The translations under genes were made by a program, and so were the position numbers. Positions 12,836 through 23,434 of a DNA stretch of 64,000 nt are shown piece after piece. Location: NCBI GenBank assembly GCA_025266875.1, contig JALLLT010000042.1:299293-363292 (forward strand), given 5' to 3'. Every line of letters starts with the position of its first letter. Within the stretch, counting starts at the first letter, position 1. This DNA comes from Fennellomyces sp. T-0311. Its lineage: Eukaryota > Mucoromycota > Mucoromycetes > Mucorales > Lichtheimiaceae. A model generated the notes under the pieces. It saw only the letters and a list, made by a program, of their open reading frames with translations, had not been told where the DNA came from and did not search any database.

Positions 12836-13360
12836 ATGAATAGTGACCTATACTGCTCACACAATCCAGATGAAATCGCAGCAGCAGAAGCCCTCGTCAT
12901 GCTCAGTCGTTCACCGCAATCCACACGCGCAGCAAATCCACCGATACCTTGTATACTTCCTCCGTACGCTGCACACGACACAGACTCGATGTATACCGGC
13001 TCAACAGATTCTTTCTCAAGCGACATGTCGATCGATGGACCACTACCACCCATAAAACTCGAATCCAGCGACAAACAATCGACTCATCATCGGCGCCGTT
13101 CAGCAAGCCCTTCTCCCGCAGAATGCTCCTCTTCATCATGCAGCGGCCATCGAAGTGGGCCGAAACCTCGATGGCAACCGAAAGAACGTGAGAAATTGTT
13201 TGAGGAAATTGTACGCTTGAGGGAGCTGGAGAAGATGTCTTCGTTCGACTGGGATCAAATCTCAGACGATGTATTTCAAGGTCGTCGCGCTGGAAAGGCT
13301 TGCAAGGATCAATGGCGTCGCGAGATTTTGCCAAACTTACGGAGATCTCTCAAAAAATGA
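12836..13360 (+). CDS. Small Myb/SANT-like DNA-binding protein
   Basis: An uninterrupted 174-codon frame. The first two thirds are low-complexity and Ser/Pro-rich, opening with an acidic/Ala helix (EIAAAEALVMLS). The last 55 residues, from about position 115, begin RWQPKEREKLFEEI and continue through FDWDQIS and GKACKDQWRR. This spacing of tryptophans and basic residues is that of a single Myb/SANT helix-turn-helix repeat. A nuclear, DNA-binding role is inferred; targets are unknown. It starts about 190 bases after the transporter stop on the same strand. Its stop lies 44 bases from the end of the convergent gene on the other strand. Confidence 0.75.
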   Translation: MNSDLYCSHNPDEIAAAEALVMLSRSPQSTRAANPPIPCILPPYAAHDTDSMYTGSTDSFSSDMSIDGPLPPIKLESSDKQSTHHRRRSASPSPAECSSSSCSGHRSGPKPRWQPKEREKLFEEIVRLRELEKMSSFDWDQISDDVFQGRRAGKACKDQWRREILPNLRRSLKK

Positions 13361-13404
13361 AAAAAAAAAGTTTTCCTTTTGTTTCCCCCTTTTTTTTAAT
13401 CACT

Positions 13405-15099
13405 TTACATAAATTGTCGACGATGCAGAAAGCTAATCAAGTCATACTTGGTCGCCACACCGAGACACCACTTTCTGTTATCGTCCGTGATAACTGCAAA
13501 CGAATTCTTGTCAAAGAATTTGGCTATTTTCATGTCAGCATCGTGTTCATGGCAGTTATTAGAGAGACTTACCAAGATCAGCCAAACTGGTATCCGGCGT
13601 GATGATTTGATACTTGCTGGTGGGAGCACCTTTCTTTTTGAATGTATACATGCATTGTTCCACTGTCGTCTTTGCCTGGATAGTCTGATGTTCCAGTTGT
13701 TCTTGCAGAGAAGTCAATGACACATAGCCGACAAGCTTCTTGTTGTCTGTTCGAATCACTGGAAGTTGCGAGAATTCGCGTTCCAGCATCACATCAAGTG
13801 CATACGAAACGGGTGCAGTAGGGGGAATAGTAACTGCAGCGGGCAATTGCAGATCCTCAACACTGGCCTGAAGTCATTGGGTGTTAAAGAATCTACGAAA
13901 TAAAAAAAATTGAAACTTACTGCGCGATATCGATCGGTGGAAAGGAACTCGAGTTCTTGAGCAATGATATCGTCGGCCAAATTGTTCTCGAGCAACCATT
14001 CGTCATTGAGGAGGGTGGATGTGTAGTTCTTTGCACTGTCGTTGAGAATAACCACGGAACGATACTCGTGTGTTGTGGAGCTTTCTGGAATCGAGTTGGC
14101 ATGTTGCGTTGCTGCGGCAACCACCGCACCTGAAGATGGACCGCACAGAATACCCTCGCGTCGAATCAACCGACGTGCAGCCGAAAACGCATCCTTGTCC
14201 GATACTTTGAACCACGTATCCACTACACCCGCTTCCAACGACGGTGGAACAAAGTTGTTGCCGAGATCCTCAATCTTCCAATCCTACTCCAACGTGTTAG
14301 ATTCATAAAAACACCGTTTATTTTGCTCGCACTTGCCAGAAAATGAGGATGGCCACTGTCCGTGCCAGCAAGTACCGAGTTTGTCGGCTCGACACCCATA
14401 ATCTTGACGTGGGGGGCTTTTGTCTTGATGACTTTGGCAAGACCCGTGATGGTAGAACCGGTTTCGACACCGACGAACAAAAAGTCAAACTCCATCTTGG
14501 TCTGTTGCAGGATTTCCTCGGCCAAATCCTCGTAACAATTCTTGTTATACTTGACTTCATCCAAAACCACGGCATGGGGCAACTGTTCAGCCAATTTAGC
14601 TGCCAAAGTGTAAGGACTTTCGGGCGCATCGGGACGCGCCTCGTTGGGTGATCGAATGATCTCGGCACCCAGCGCCTTTAACATTTGGATACGATCACTG
14701 GTGGTGCGTTCAGGAACGATAACAAGGACACGTTTCTGCTGTTGACGTTTTTTGGCGGCCAGGCTGGCAATCGCAAGACCCAAGTTTCCTGACGAGGGCA
14801 CAATCAACGTTTGCTTGTCACCATACTCTATTTCTGTTTTAGCTTTTTGAATTGCACGGTTGCGGGAGAGAAACCTTCTAACAGTCGCTTTGCCACGCGA
14901 TCTTTGATGCTGCCGGTGGGATTCTCCAATTCAAGTTTTCCGAGTAGTTGGACTATTGCATAACGCGTGTCAAACGGTGAAACGTGGGCGGGAGAAAATA
15001 AAAACCTTTGCTGGGATGGGCAAGTTTGACCATGGGAGTCAAGCCAATGCCGTCAGCAAGACCGTCGGAAATGGGTGGAGGTTGGCGTTCGAGTGGCAT
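13405..15099 (-). CDS. Divergent cystathionine beta-synthase-like protein with CBS domain pair
   Basis: Six exons (15099-15006, 14952-14875, 14842-14337, 14283-13921, 13867-13573, 13523-13405) give 484 aa, as for fungal cystathionine beta-synthase. The fold-type II PLP domain has the lysine motif NPTGSIKDR, then PSSGNLGLA, LKALGAEIIR, TITGLAK, VVDTWFKVSDKDAF and GILCGPSSG. Two CBS (Bateman) domains follow in the last 140 residues. Family role: condensing serine with homocysteine to cystathionine in cytosolic transsulfuration. Oddities: the usual GTGGT phosphate-binding loop reads ETGST, PTSGNTG reads PSSGNLG, and the residues around the lysine differ from AGGSVKDR. Reaction specificity is therefore uncertain. 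Intron 3 uses a GC donor (G|GCAAGT); introns 1 and 2 use GTTT donors. Confidence 0.85.
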
Positions 15100-15598
15100 A
15101 GTGTTATGTTTTTTTCGGCTGCGAGATTTCCAATGCAAGGAAGAAAATAAGCGAGCGGGGACTCCGTCATCCCGCTGACTCTATTTTTCAAGTTCCTTCC
15201 CTTTCCAATGGACCTGTTCATGCGCGCCTGATTCCAGCAGGCACCAGCCTGAGTCTATGTGGCGTCAGCCATGTGGATGACCACTCCAGCAACGTTATCG
15301 TCAGAGGGTTCTTGCTGTCACATTTCGCAGCTCATCTATGGGTGTCCGTGGCAACACGAGTATGAAAGTTTCCGAGCGTTGGAACCCAATGCTGTCCTTT
15401 GCAAGCACACGTGGCGGTTACTCACTCTGCTGCGAGGATGTGGCAGGTTCCAATGTTTGCTGCGGTAAAGGAAGAGCAGTAAAAATATATCGCATGGTGC
15501 CTCACATGCTACACGTAACAGGGGCAGAGTGGTCACGGGCCGCAGCAAGCGACGTCAGGTGTACAAAAAATGCGATCATGCTCCTTTGCTGCATGATA

Positions 15599-15620
15599 CT
15601 CTCTCTCTCTCTCTCTCTTC
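15599..15620 (+). promoter_or_regulatory. CT dinucleotide tract in the ATG8 leader
   Basis: A run of about ten CT units, continued by a T-rich pyrimidine stretch, lies 38-60 bases before the ATG8 start codon. CT-rich tracts next to the transcription start are typical of strongly expressed fungal genes. The same arrangement is seen before several other genes in this window. Confidence 0.55.
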
Positions 15621-15657
15621 CTTTTTTTTCCTCTGTTATTATTTTCACACAACACCC

Positions 15658-16184
15658 ATGCGCTCCAAATTCCAAGACGAGCATCCCTTTGGTAAAAGCT
15701 ACCTTGTTTCGCTCCAGTGGATTGCGCTGACATGCCTTCTCATCATTAGACAAACGCAAGACCGAAGCTGAACGTATTCGAGAGAAATACCCAGACCGAA
15801 TTCCGGTGATTTGCGAAAAGGTTGAAAAGAGCGACATTCCCACCATTGACAAGAAGAAATACCTCGTACCTGCCGATTTGACCGTTGGCCAGTTCGTATA
15901 CGTCATTCGGAAGCGTATCAAGCTCAGTCCGGAGAAAGCTATCTTTATCTTTGTAAACGAAATATTGCCTCCCACTGCAGGTAAGAAGGACACTCACGAA
16001 CAAGAGGATCGGAGCATTTATCATTCATCGTAGCTCTGATGAGCGCAATTTACGAAGAACACAAGGACGAGGATGGTTTTCTATATATCACGTAAGTTGT
16101 GCCGGGGGCTCTCACTGCCCTACTCTTTTTTGCTCACGAGACACCACCACAATTAGATACTCGGGCGAGAACACGTTTGGTTAA
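15658..16184 (+). CDS. ATG8: Autophagy ubiquitin-like protein Atg8
   Basis: Four exons (15658-15691, 15750-15980, 16034-16091, 16157-16184) give 116 aa. It begins [15 protein letters not shown], contains [36 protein letters not shown] and [10 protein letters not shown], and ends YSGENTFG. These are the hallmark residues of Atg8/GABARAP, including the hydrophobic pockets that bind AIM/LIR motifs. The protein is conjugated through its C-terminal Gly to phosphatidylethanolamine on the autophagosome membrane by Atg7, Atg3 and Atg12-Atg5. Unusually, the stop codon follows the conserved Gly directly, so no residues remain for Atg4 to trim before the first conjugation. Introns are 53-65 bases. Confidence 0.97.
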
Positions 16185-17030
16185 ATCACTGTTTTCTTCT
16201 TTTACCCTTTCTTTTTCCAACCACATTTATAAAGATGCATATACAAACAGTGAAAAGGATGGGTTTGGCAGGCGATGGCTGTTGACGACGTTTTTTTTTT
16301 TATTTTTTGGGCTTGTGTATGTGTGTGTGAAGTGATTCAATTCGTACTCAATTCGACACGTCGCAAACGCTGTTGTCAATGGTGATACTTTCAAAAGTTG
16401 TCAGCACTTTTACACATGATGCGAGGCGCTAATGCTTCGGTACGTCATATTCGAAATAAGTATTTTGCAAACATAGAGAAAGCTATTTCAGCTGCATGCG
16501 GTCTAAACAGGAATATCGAGATCCAAAATGTGCGGCATCCATAATAGCTTTTCAGCCTGACAGGTCCATGTGGAATGCTTTCTGACATTGTGGCACAGCA
16601 CCGCCTGGGTTTAAGGAGTGTTTGCTCGAGTCACTGAATCCATCACTAAATATGTACACAGGGCAAAAGCCTGATTAATAAGCGTGTCCGCAGGAAGCTT
16701 GCAAGCGCCATGAATCCCCTAACTATATATAGAATATATATCCAAGCAACGGCCGTATGATTTGGCGCAATGTTTGCTGCTACGGTAACCACCTCTTAAG
16801 CTGCGTCCTGACTATTGCTTTGTTTCACCTTGCTTCTCCTGCATGATAACTCGTCGTATTGTCGAACGTTCAATGCTGATCCCCGTTGCGCATTCTCGAA
16901 ACCAAATATAATAAAAAAAAACAATTGTCGCAAACCCTTCCAGTTGTTTTATTTACCCCACAATGGGCAAACATGGTGACAGAGCATGTGCGAATAGAGA
17001 GGATACAATAGTTCGAATAATGGACGATCC
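16185..17030. other. Convergent intergenic region
   Basis: About 850 bases between the 3' ends of ATG8 and the eL39 gene, holding both 3' untranslated regions. T-rich runs occur at 16290-16310 and A-rich runs near 16913. No open frame of interest or RNA gene was recognised. Confidence 0.6.
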
Positions 17031-17376
17031 TTACAAGTTGAGCTTGGTGTGGCGCCAGTTGCGACGCTTGGCGTTCCAGCTAACCGTAACATGTTAATGT
17101 GGACACTTTTTTTTTGCTTTATATATCATTTACCGAATCTTGGTGTCAGACTTCAAGCGGAACCAGTGAGGAAGAGGACGGTTCTGCTTCATCTTCTTGC
17201 CAAGCTTGACCTTGGTTCTGAACGACTTGTTGGAAGGCTACATTGGTAACAACAATGTTGAATTAGAGCCAAAAAAAAATAAGCGTGTTTCGTTATCCGT
17301 CGTCTTTTCATCCAACGCATCCATCGTTCGTATCGATCCATCCATCATTTCCCTTCTCATCAATCCAACATACCAT
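17031..17376 (-). CDS. RPL39: 60S ribosomal protein eL39
   Basis: A 51-aa protein split into three exons. The ATG alone forms the coding part of exon 1 (17376-17374) with a perfect GTATGT donor. Exon 2 is 17237-17134 and exon 3 is 17079-17031. The product starts [19 protein letters not shown], continues [18 protein letters not shown] and ends [14 protein letters not shown], matching eL39 along its whole length. eL39 lines the nascent-peptide exit tunnel of the large ribosomal subunit. The intron right after the start codon is a common arrangement in fungal ribosomal protein genes. The coding exons are too short for simple ORF finding but join in phase without any stop. Confidence 0.95.
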
Positions 17377-20300
17377 TTCGACGATCTATACCAACGAAAG
17401 AGGAAGTTTCAATTTTCCGGTTATTCGAGCCTATACGCACAGTTCAGTAACTGTGGCTGCCGGACCGACCGGGATCCGAATCCGTCAACGAATTTGTCTC
17501 ACGCGTCGCTCTCCTCCCAGCTCAGCATATATTTTTTATGCGTTCCACCCTCGCTTATCAAATCCATCATTGAAACATGGCATACGTAGTACGTTGGCTT
17601 GCATGTGTTGACAACGGCTTTCATGGGCATTGCAGCTCTAGAATACTTCCAATCAATATGTTACACGTATCCACACTGCCTTTGCACTGAACTATGCTTA
17701 AAGCAAACGCGACCATGGCTGCGCCGAATCGGTTACATTATTTTCAGTACAGTCGAATCCTCGTTTTCATCACAACGGAGAAAAATCTTATGATATGGTT
17801 GCTAATATTGAGGTTTTGTAAAAAAAAAAAAAAAAAGCAGAGTTATCGCGAAAAAAAACGATTTAGTTGAAGGGAATATTAAATCTATTATGGAAGATTT
17901 GTTGACCTGCTCCTGTAGGTATGTGGTCGCTTCTTTGGGTACGAATGTTTAAATATGTATAAGATAGAGCGGATTCCATGTGTGAAAAAACGCTAATAGG
18001 AAAAGGACAGGCAGCAGTGGAAGAGCTGAAGATATAATAAATAAAGCAAGAAGGAAAAGAAGCTGTGGAGACCTAATGCCATAGAGATGGTGTTACTTGA
18101 TAATATGAAGATAACCACATTATGTGCGGTTCCTTGTAGGTTCCGGTGAGCTGCCTTGAAGGGCCTCTTCTGGCGCCGGCTCGAAAAAAGTGTTTAACTG
18201 TAGCGGCGTCCATAAATGCGCCAAATCAATCCGCCTTGTTTTTCTGTACGCATCAGGTGGATCAATTCCAGCCAAGAGCTATTTCAGCCACAAGAGGATT
18301 GCTTCATGTACGGAATTGCTTCAGGCTTAGGCACCCAATGGCTTTATCAGGAAGGTACTGATCAACTTGTTGCGCAAATGCGTGCTTTTCTCTCCCACTC
18401 CAATTGTCTCTATTCTTGTTCGTACATAACTATACCTCATAATGGAAACTTCGCTTTGAAGGATCGTAAAGTCCAAGGAAGTGTTTCAGAACATTTGGCA
18501 TGCTTTCATAAAAAAAGCATAACTCTCAAAAGCTGATATGCCCACCACGTTAAGCTTTAACTCAGTCTGCAGGGAGAATATCGTGACAACGTTAGCTGTT
18601 TCGTAACTCATCTGGTATGGAAAACCACGAACACAAGACTAAAGAGCATTCATTTTGTACAATTCTTCACGTCGCTTAAATGCAAAATAAAAAGCATAAA
18701 AAGGCATTGCTTACAAGTAATTTTTGTTAAAATGGTATTTTGACCAGCTAACAACACCAATGAATCTATCTTTGAATTCTCTAATGTAAAATGCTAAGAC
18801 AGCATGCCAATCCAATGGTTGGATCAGCTTCTATGCAACAACAAAGGCTTTCACCTTGATTTTCCAAAGGCACTGCCCCTTGTTTTTTCTTCAATTTCGC
18901 ATCTTTTTCAGTTCGTGTCATTTCTCCGCTCTGACATTACATATCGTACGCTATTCACATCTGACTAGTTCTGCTTCACACGCTTTCTGGCGTATCTACG
19001 CTCTGTACTAGCTCACTTGTTTTTTTTTTCATAACTCGATACCGAATTGTAGTGGAAACGCAAAATTTAACGGTCCCGTATATGTGCGCTCTGAAGCACT
19101 TGATATAAACGTTAAAGCATGGCCTTGTACTGCAAAAGTGTTTTGTAAATTCCGTTTAAAGACCGAAAATGCATTTGTTTCTAGTATAAACCTTTCCCTC
19201 TGCTTGTTGTTTTCTTAAGCCATTACTGCTACTGGATGCGTGTACGTATCCTCTACATAACATACCAATATACCAAGGAGATCCAATCGCGGGTCCCATC
19301 AGTAAACGTCTTCAAAGATGTCTAACGGATTATGCCACCTACTCAAAATGCGAAACGGTGGGGTCCTGTATTTTTGCTTCCAGTCCACTATACATGGTTC
19401 TTTGGAGGCTACTGGACTTGTAAAATGCATTTATCAGTCTGTCGACACTTCTGAATCTGTGTAATTTACTTGGAAAAGCTATTCATGTTCATTTTTAGCC
19501 TTGATTTCGTTAACGATGGCCTGCTTAGATGACCTGAGTACTTCACATCCCTGCTTCTACTACACTTCACAGTGGAGTAGATCACTTGAAGTGCTTGCTG
19601 CACCGAAAAAATCAATACATCTAAACACAGGTCATGTTCACAAAGCGGTTATAATATCTCATCGGCTTTTAACACAACATTTTACACTGTTGCTGGCTCA
19701 ACTAGCTACCCAGATTTCTGGATGTGTCTCTGCTTTCTCTATGATTTGCATATATATGTCAAGTGAGTCCAATCGGTAGTTAAATCAATAAAAGTGTTTC
19801 TAATCAATACTTGCTTAACTTTTTTCAGCTTCATCCAGCGATTTGATCTACTTTCTGTAATAACACATCTTGTAGAGATATCAAAGGCGTATTCAATGGG
19901 TTTTATGGCTAATCAAACGAGCGACTAGATAAAAACACCTTTTCCTTAAAATACATTTCGTGCCGAAAAGGTCTTGGAAAATGCGTAGAAAACTGAATCC
20001 GGAGATAATTTGTGAAATTATATCGGACAAGTGAGGTAGGAGATTTTATTAGGTTCATTACTGCAAGTCAAAGGTGTATCACAAAGCGTCCACTTGTGAA
20101 AACTTTATAGCTACGCACGTACTTGCACCCTCCCATCGACTAGCATGACTACTTGGTATTAGACTGGGTGGCGCTTTTCTGAAAAAGAGAGATTCGTAGG
20201 CATTTTTGATGAATATTGCGAAATTCGATCCGTGTTGTTCCATTTTTACCTAAACCCCAGTATGCCTATCGCCATTCACAGAATACACTATAAAGCTAGA

Positions 20301-22525
20301 GAGAATTGGCTGGTTACCGTGTTACACACCAAAGTCATACGATTGCAAAGTATATAAGCCAAAGGAAGGCTAGATCAAGTTGTTTGCTAAAGGAACCTTG
20401 TTACAATTTGAAAAGAATTGTTCCATTTCAGGGTAATGGTTTCAATGCACCGACCCGAGGAACCCAACAATAATTAAAAAAGAGGAAAGTTATAGTTCAT
20501 TATCAATGCACAATAAAAAACGTCGTTGATGAAGTTTAAGCCAATCATATGAAAACGTGGACAAAATGCTGCTTTATATGTACGGAGAAAACTCTAAAAT
20601 TGTTGCTAATTCACGAGATTTCCTATTATCCTTTTGATCTATTTTTTTTTGCCAGTAACCATGATAAGAAGGAGATCCCTGTATCTGGGTATTCTACCTT
20701 TGGATGCGATGTGGTCTGTAACATTGACCACCTGTTTATGCAAATCCGAACTCCAGGTCCATGTTCCGTCTATCCGAAACCACTGGACATGTCTAAATAA
20801 AGCCGCTCTCGGTTAAGAGATAAGGCGTTTGTAGGGTAAGGAAGAGAACTGTGGCTGATCCGAGGGGATACGGTTATCGAGCACGTACCATCATGAGGTA
20901 AAAACAAATACTCAGCCAGGCCCAGTTTGTCATGATATGTGGCATCCATTGCATTTGTGATAGCTGGCTTCCCGTATCTACGCAATAATGATATGGAATG
21001 GGAACAATGTTATTAGGTCTGGAGGTGTGTATCCCTGCACAACATCTTCCTTCAACCATTCCGGTATGTTGCGGATTCACCACCGTACGAGGTGGATGCA
21101 CGATCCATCTCCCCGCTGCGGAGTTCTGCATTTAGCGAAAAGTCTTACTGGACACTCTTTTTACGGGCCAGATCGATCAATACGTATCGGCAGTACAGTA
21201 TAAGCATTGAGTTGAGCCGTCGATATGATGAAGGATGACCAAGCCGTTGGTTCGTTTATCAAGCTCTTGATGTTGTATGTAGCACACATGTACGCAAAGA
21301 AATGGTTTGTGAGTAGAAGATCAAACTCCATTGGTTACCGACTCACTGCGATAGAATTGAAAAGTTTATACGTAGAGATACTCTTTGAGCAATGCTCTAT
21401 CGGCTCCATCTTTACTGAATGATGTTATCACATGACCATGACAAGCAGAGTATTATGAGTAAAAAAAAAGTGACAGACCAATCATCGATTTGTTTGTTGA
21501 CCCTACCGGATTTAGATGAAAAAATAGGTTATCTAAGCAAAACGCAACGTAAATGTGGGTACGTGCACGATCCATTTTCATTGTGTGTATTAGACTCTTT
21601 GAGCGTTTCTAAGATTACTCGCTATCCAAAGAAAAAGGCAATCAAAGCTTCTGTTTCCATGTGTTCTTCTTAAGGTAGCACAACATATATTGAGCGCGTC
21701 TTGTCGATCCAACACGCATTACCTTTTCGGATTTAAACTGGATCAGGATCTATTGTGAATAAGGGTAATTACATTATTAAAAAGAATTGAAATTGTTGTT
21801 CATGAGCTTGTTACATAAAAAAAAATTCAGAGTTTTCAGATGCCAAGTTCTTTAAGGTTCTCCCGAAATAAAAATAAAAATTTCCTGCATTTTGTCATAC
21901 ACGCGCGCGGGATGAATTTATATGACGGGTCTTCTAAAACGTTATGCCGCGCCAAGGATTGCTCGGTATATTATTATAACGTTTTGGTGCACAAGCCTCA
22001 TATTGAATCGCAGATAGCGTCCGTTGCAAAGGTACAGTGCATGCTAGCTCCAGGGCCAGTCAATAGCAGCCTTTTTTTTTTTTTGCTCAGCTTGAACGTA
22101 AGAGAATCTATATCAGTATATAAATATTATCCAGGCATAAATGGAATTTTAACGATTTTTTGGTTCTCAAATGACATACCCTTTATCTTTTGCCTAGACT
22201 TTTACCAGAAGTAGTAACGGGCTGTCGACAATCACGAACAAACAAAAAAAGAAAGAGATCGTGAGGTCACATGGTAGGAGCCATCCCTAACCGGTAATGA
22301 CAAATACCTTTTTATTACGATATGTGGTGGTACATTGAATATCAGCAAAATGCGAAGCTTAATGCAAAGCATGGAGGAGAACGAAAAAGAGAGAGGGAGA
22401 GATGGGAAAACAAGACAAAAAAAATTATACAGTAAATATAAGTATAATACAACAGAAAAAATAAAATAAAATGGTATCAACCCTCCAACAGGAAAACTCC
22501 CGGCTTTCTTATTATGGATAGTGAG
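17377..22525. other. Gene desert of about 5 kb
   Basis: A long AT-rich stretch with only short open frames on both strands (the longest about 124 codons at 21840-22214). None carries a recognised motif or a plausible splice partner. A minus-strand segment around 20985-21060 has a phrase (EWLKEDVVQGYTPPDL) that faintly resembles the region before the catalytic core of Mutator-like transposases, but it is followed by stops. The region may be decayed mobile DNA. I cannot support a gene here. Confidence 0.45.
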
Positions 22526-23434
22526 TTAGTGTTTGCGGCCTTTGCATTCCTTTTCATGTGCAAGCTTGTGAGCAAGCAGACAACGGGAACTACAATAAGT
22601 TTTTGTTTTACAGCGAGCGCAAACAGGCATTGAACGTTTCTCGACGCCGCAGTTACCGCATAAGGAAGATGAGGAAGATGAAGACGAGGCTCCGCTGCTT
22701 GTTGTCGAGATGGAGGCGCTTCTTGATTTGGCCACGTAGTGCTGAGCCAAGGTATCCAAGGCGGCGATTGCGCTTTGTCGAAGCAACTTTTGGGCCTCCA
22801 GTGCGGGGGGTAATCGAACAGCAACGCATTTGCGAAAGTAAACAACGGCCTTATCGATATCATGACTGTGTTGTTGATACACCAATGCGCGACAGTTATA
22901 GATTGTGATACGGATGGCGCGACGATAGGTTTCTTGAGAATCACATTTTTCTTCTTGTTCGGGAACCATCGATGGCAACATCACGGCATGGTAATCGGGT
23001 CTCTTTTCTTCATCCTTGAGTCGTTTAGCCAATGCCCAAAGGTTTTGAGTAACAGGAACAAACCAGTCTCCAACCGGATATTCATTCTCTACATGTTCCA
23101 GAACCATTTGGCACATTTGCCAGACCAGTTCCAATAGATCGGCCGTACATCCCAGTTCTTGCTCGTTGTTTTGCATTGTCTTTTGCAAGCCGATAAGGTA
23201 GTATTGGGCGACTCGGTCGCATTGATAACATTTACCAGTGTCGGTGTCATGATATGGGTTTTCACCGGTTGCTAACTGCACCGCGGCCGATAATGAGCCT
23301 TGCCATAGATTTTGCTCCAATTGGGTATATTCTCGCGTCGCCGTCGATGACGTGCATAACTTATCTTGACGTGGCTGTGGCGGCTTTGAGACGCGTTCAA
23401 AGGGCGAGATTAAGGGATGACTCGAAAGAAGCAT
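22526..23434 (-). CDS. MYND zinc-finger protein of unknown role
   Basis: A single open frame. The chosen ATG at 23434 (MLLSSHPLISPFERV) gives 302 aa; the same frame is open to an ATG at 23578, so about 48 more residues are possible. The middle is helical and rich in Trp, Tyr and Leu, with an HDIDKAVVYFRKCVAVRLPP segment that looks like a TPR-type helix pair. A Ser-rich linker then leads to a C-terminal MYND finger: CGNCG, then CARCKTKTYCSSRC and HKLAHEKEC, eight metal ligands in the standard order. MYND domains mediate protein-protein contacts. No SET domain is present, so this is not an SMYD-type methyltransferase. Partner and pathway are unknown. Confidence 0.8.
   Translation of the reverse strand: MLLSSHPLISPFERVSKPPQPRQDKLCTSSTATREYTQLEQNLWQGSLSAAVQLATGENPYHDTDTGKCYQCDRVAQYYLIGLQKTMQNNEQELGCTADLLELVWQMCQMVLEHVENEYPVGDWFVPVTQNLWALAKRLKDEEKRPDYHAVMLPSMVPEQEEKCDSQETYRRAIRITIYNCRALVYQQHSHDIDKAVVYFRKCVAVRLPPALEAQKLLRQSAIAALDTLAQHYVAKSRSASISTTSSGASSSSSSSSLCGNCGVEKRSMPVCARCKTKTYCSSRCLLAHKLAHEKECKGRKH

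Noticed and set aside
20874..21131. Possible Mutator-like transposase fragment on the minus strand
   Set aside because: Only one short phrase resembles the family and it runs into stops; too weak to annotate.
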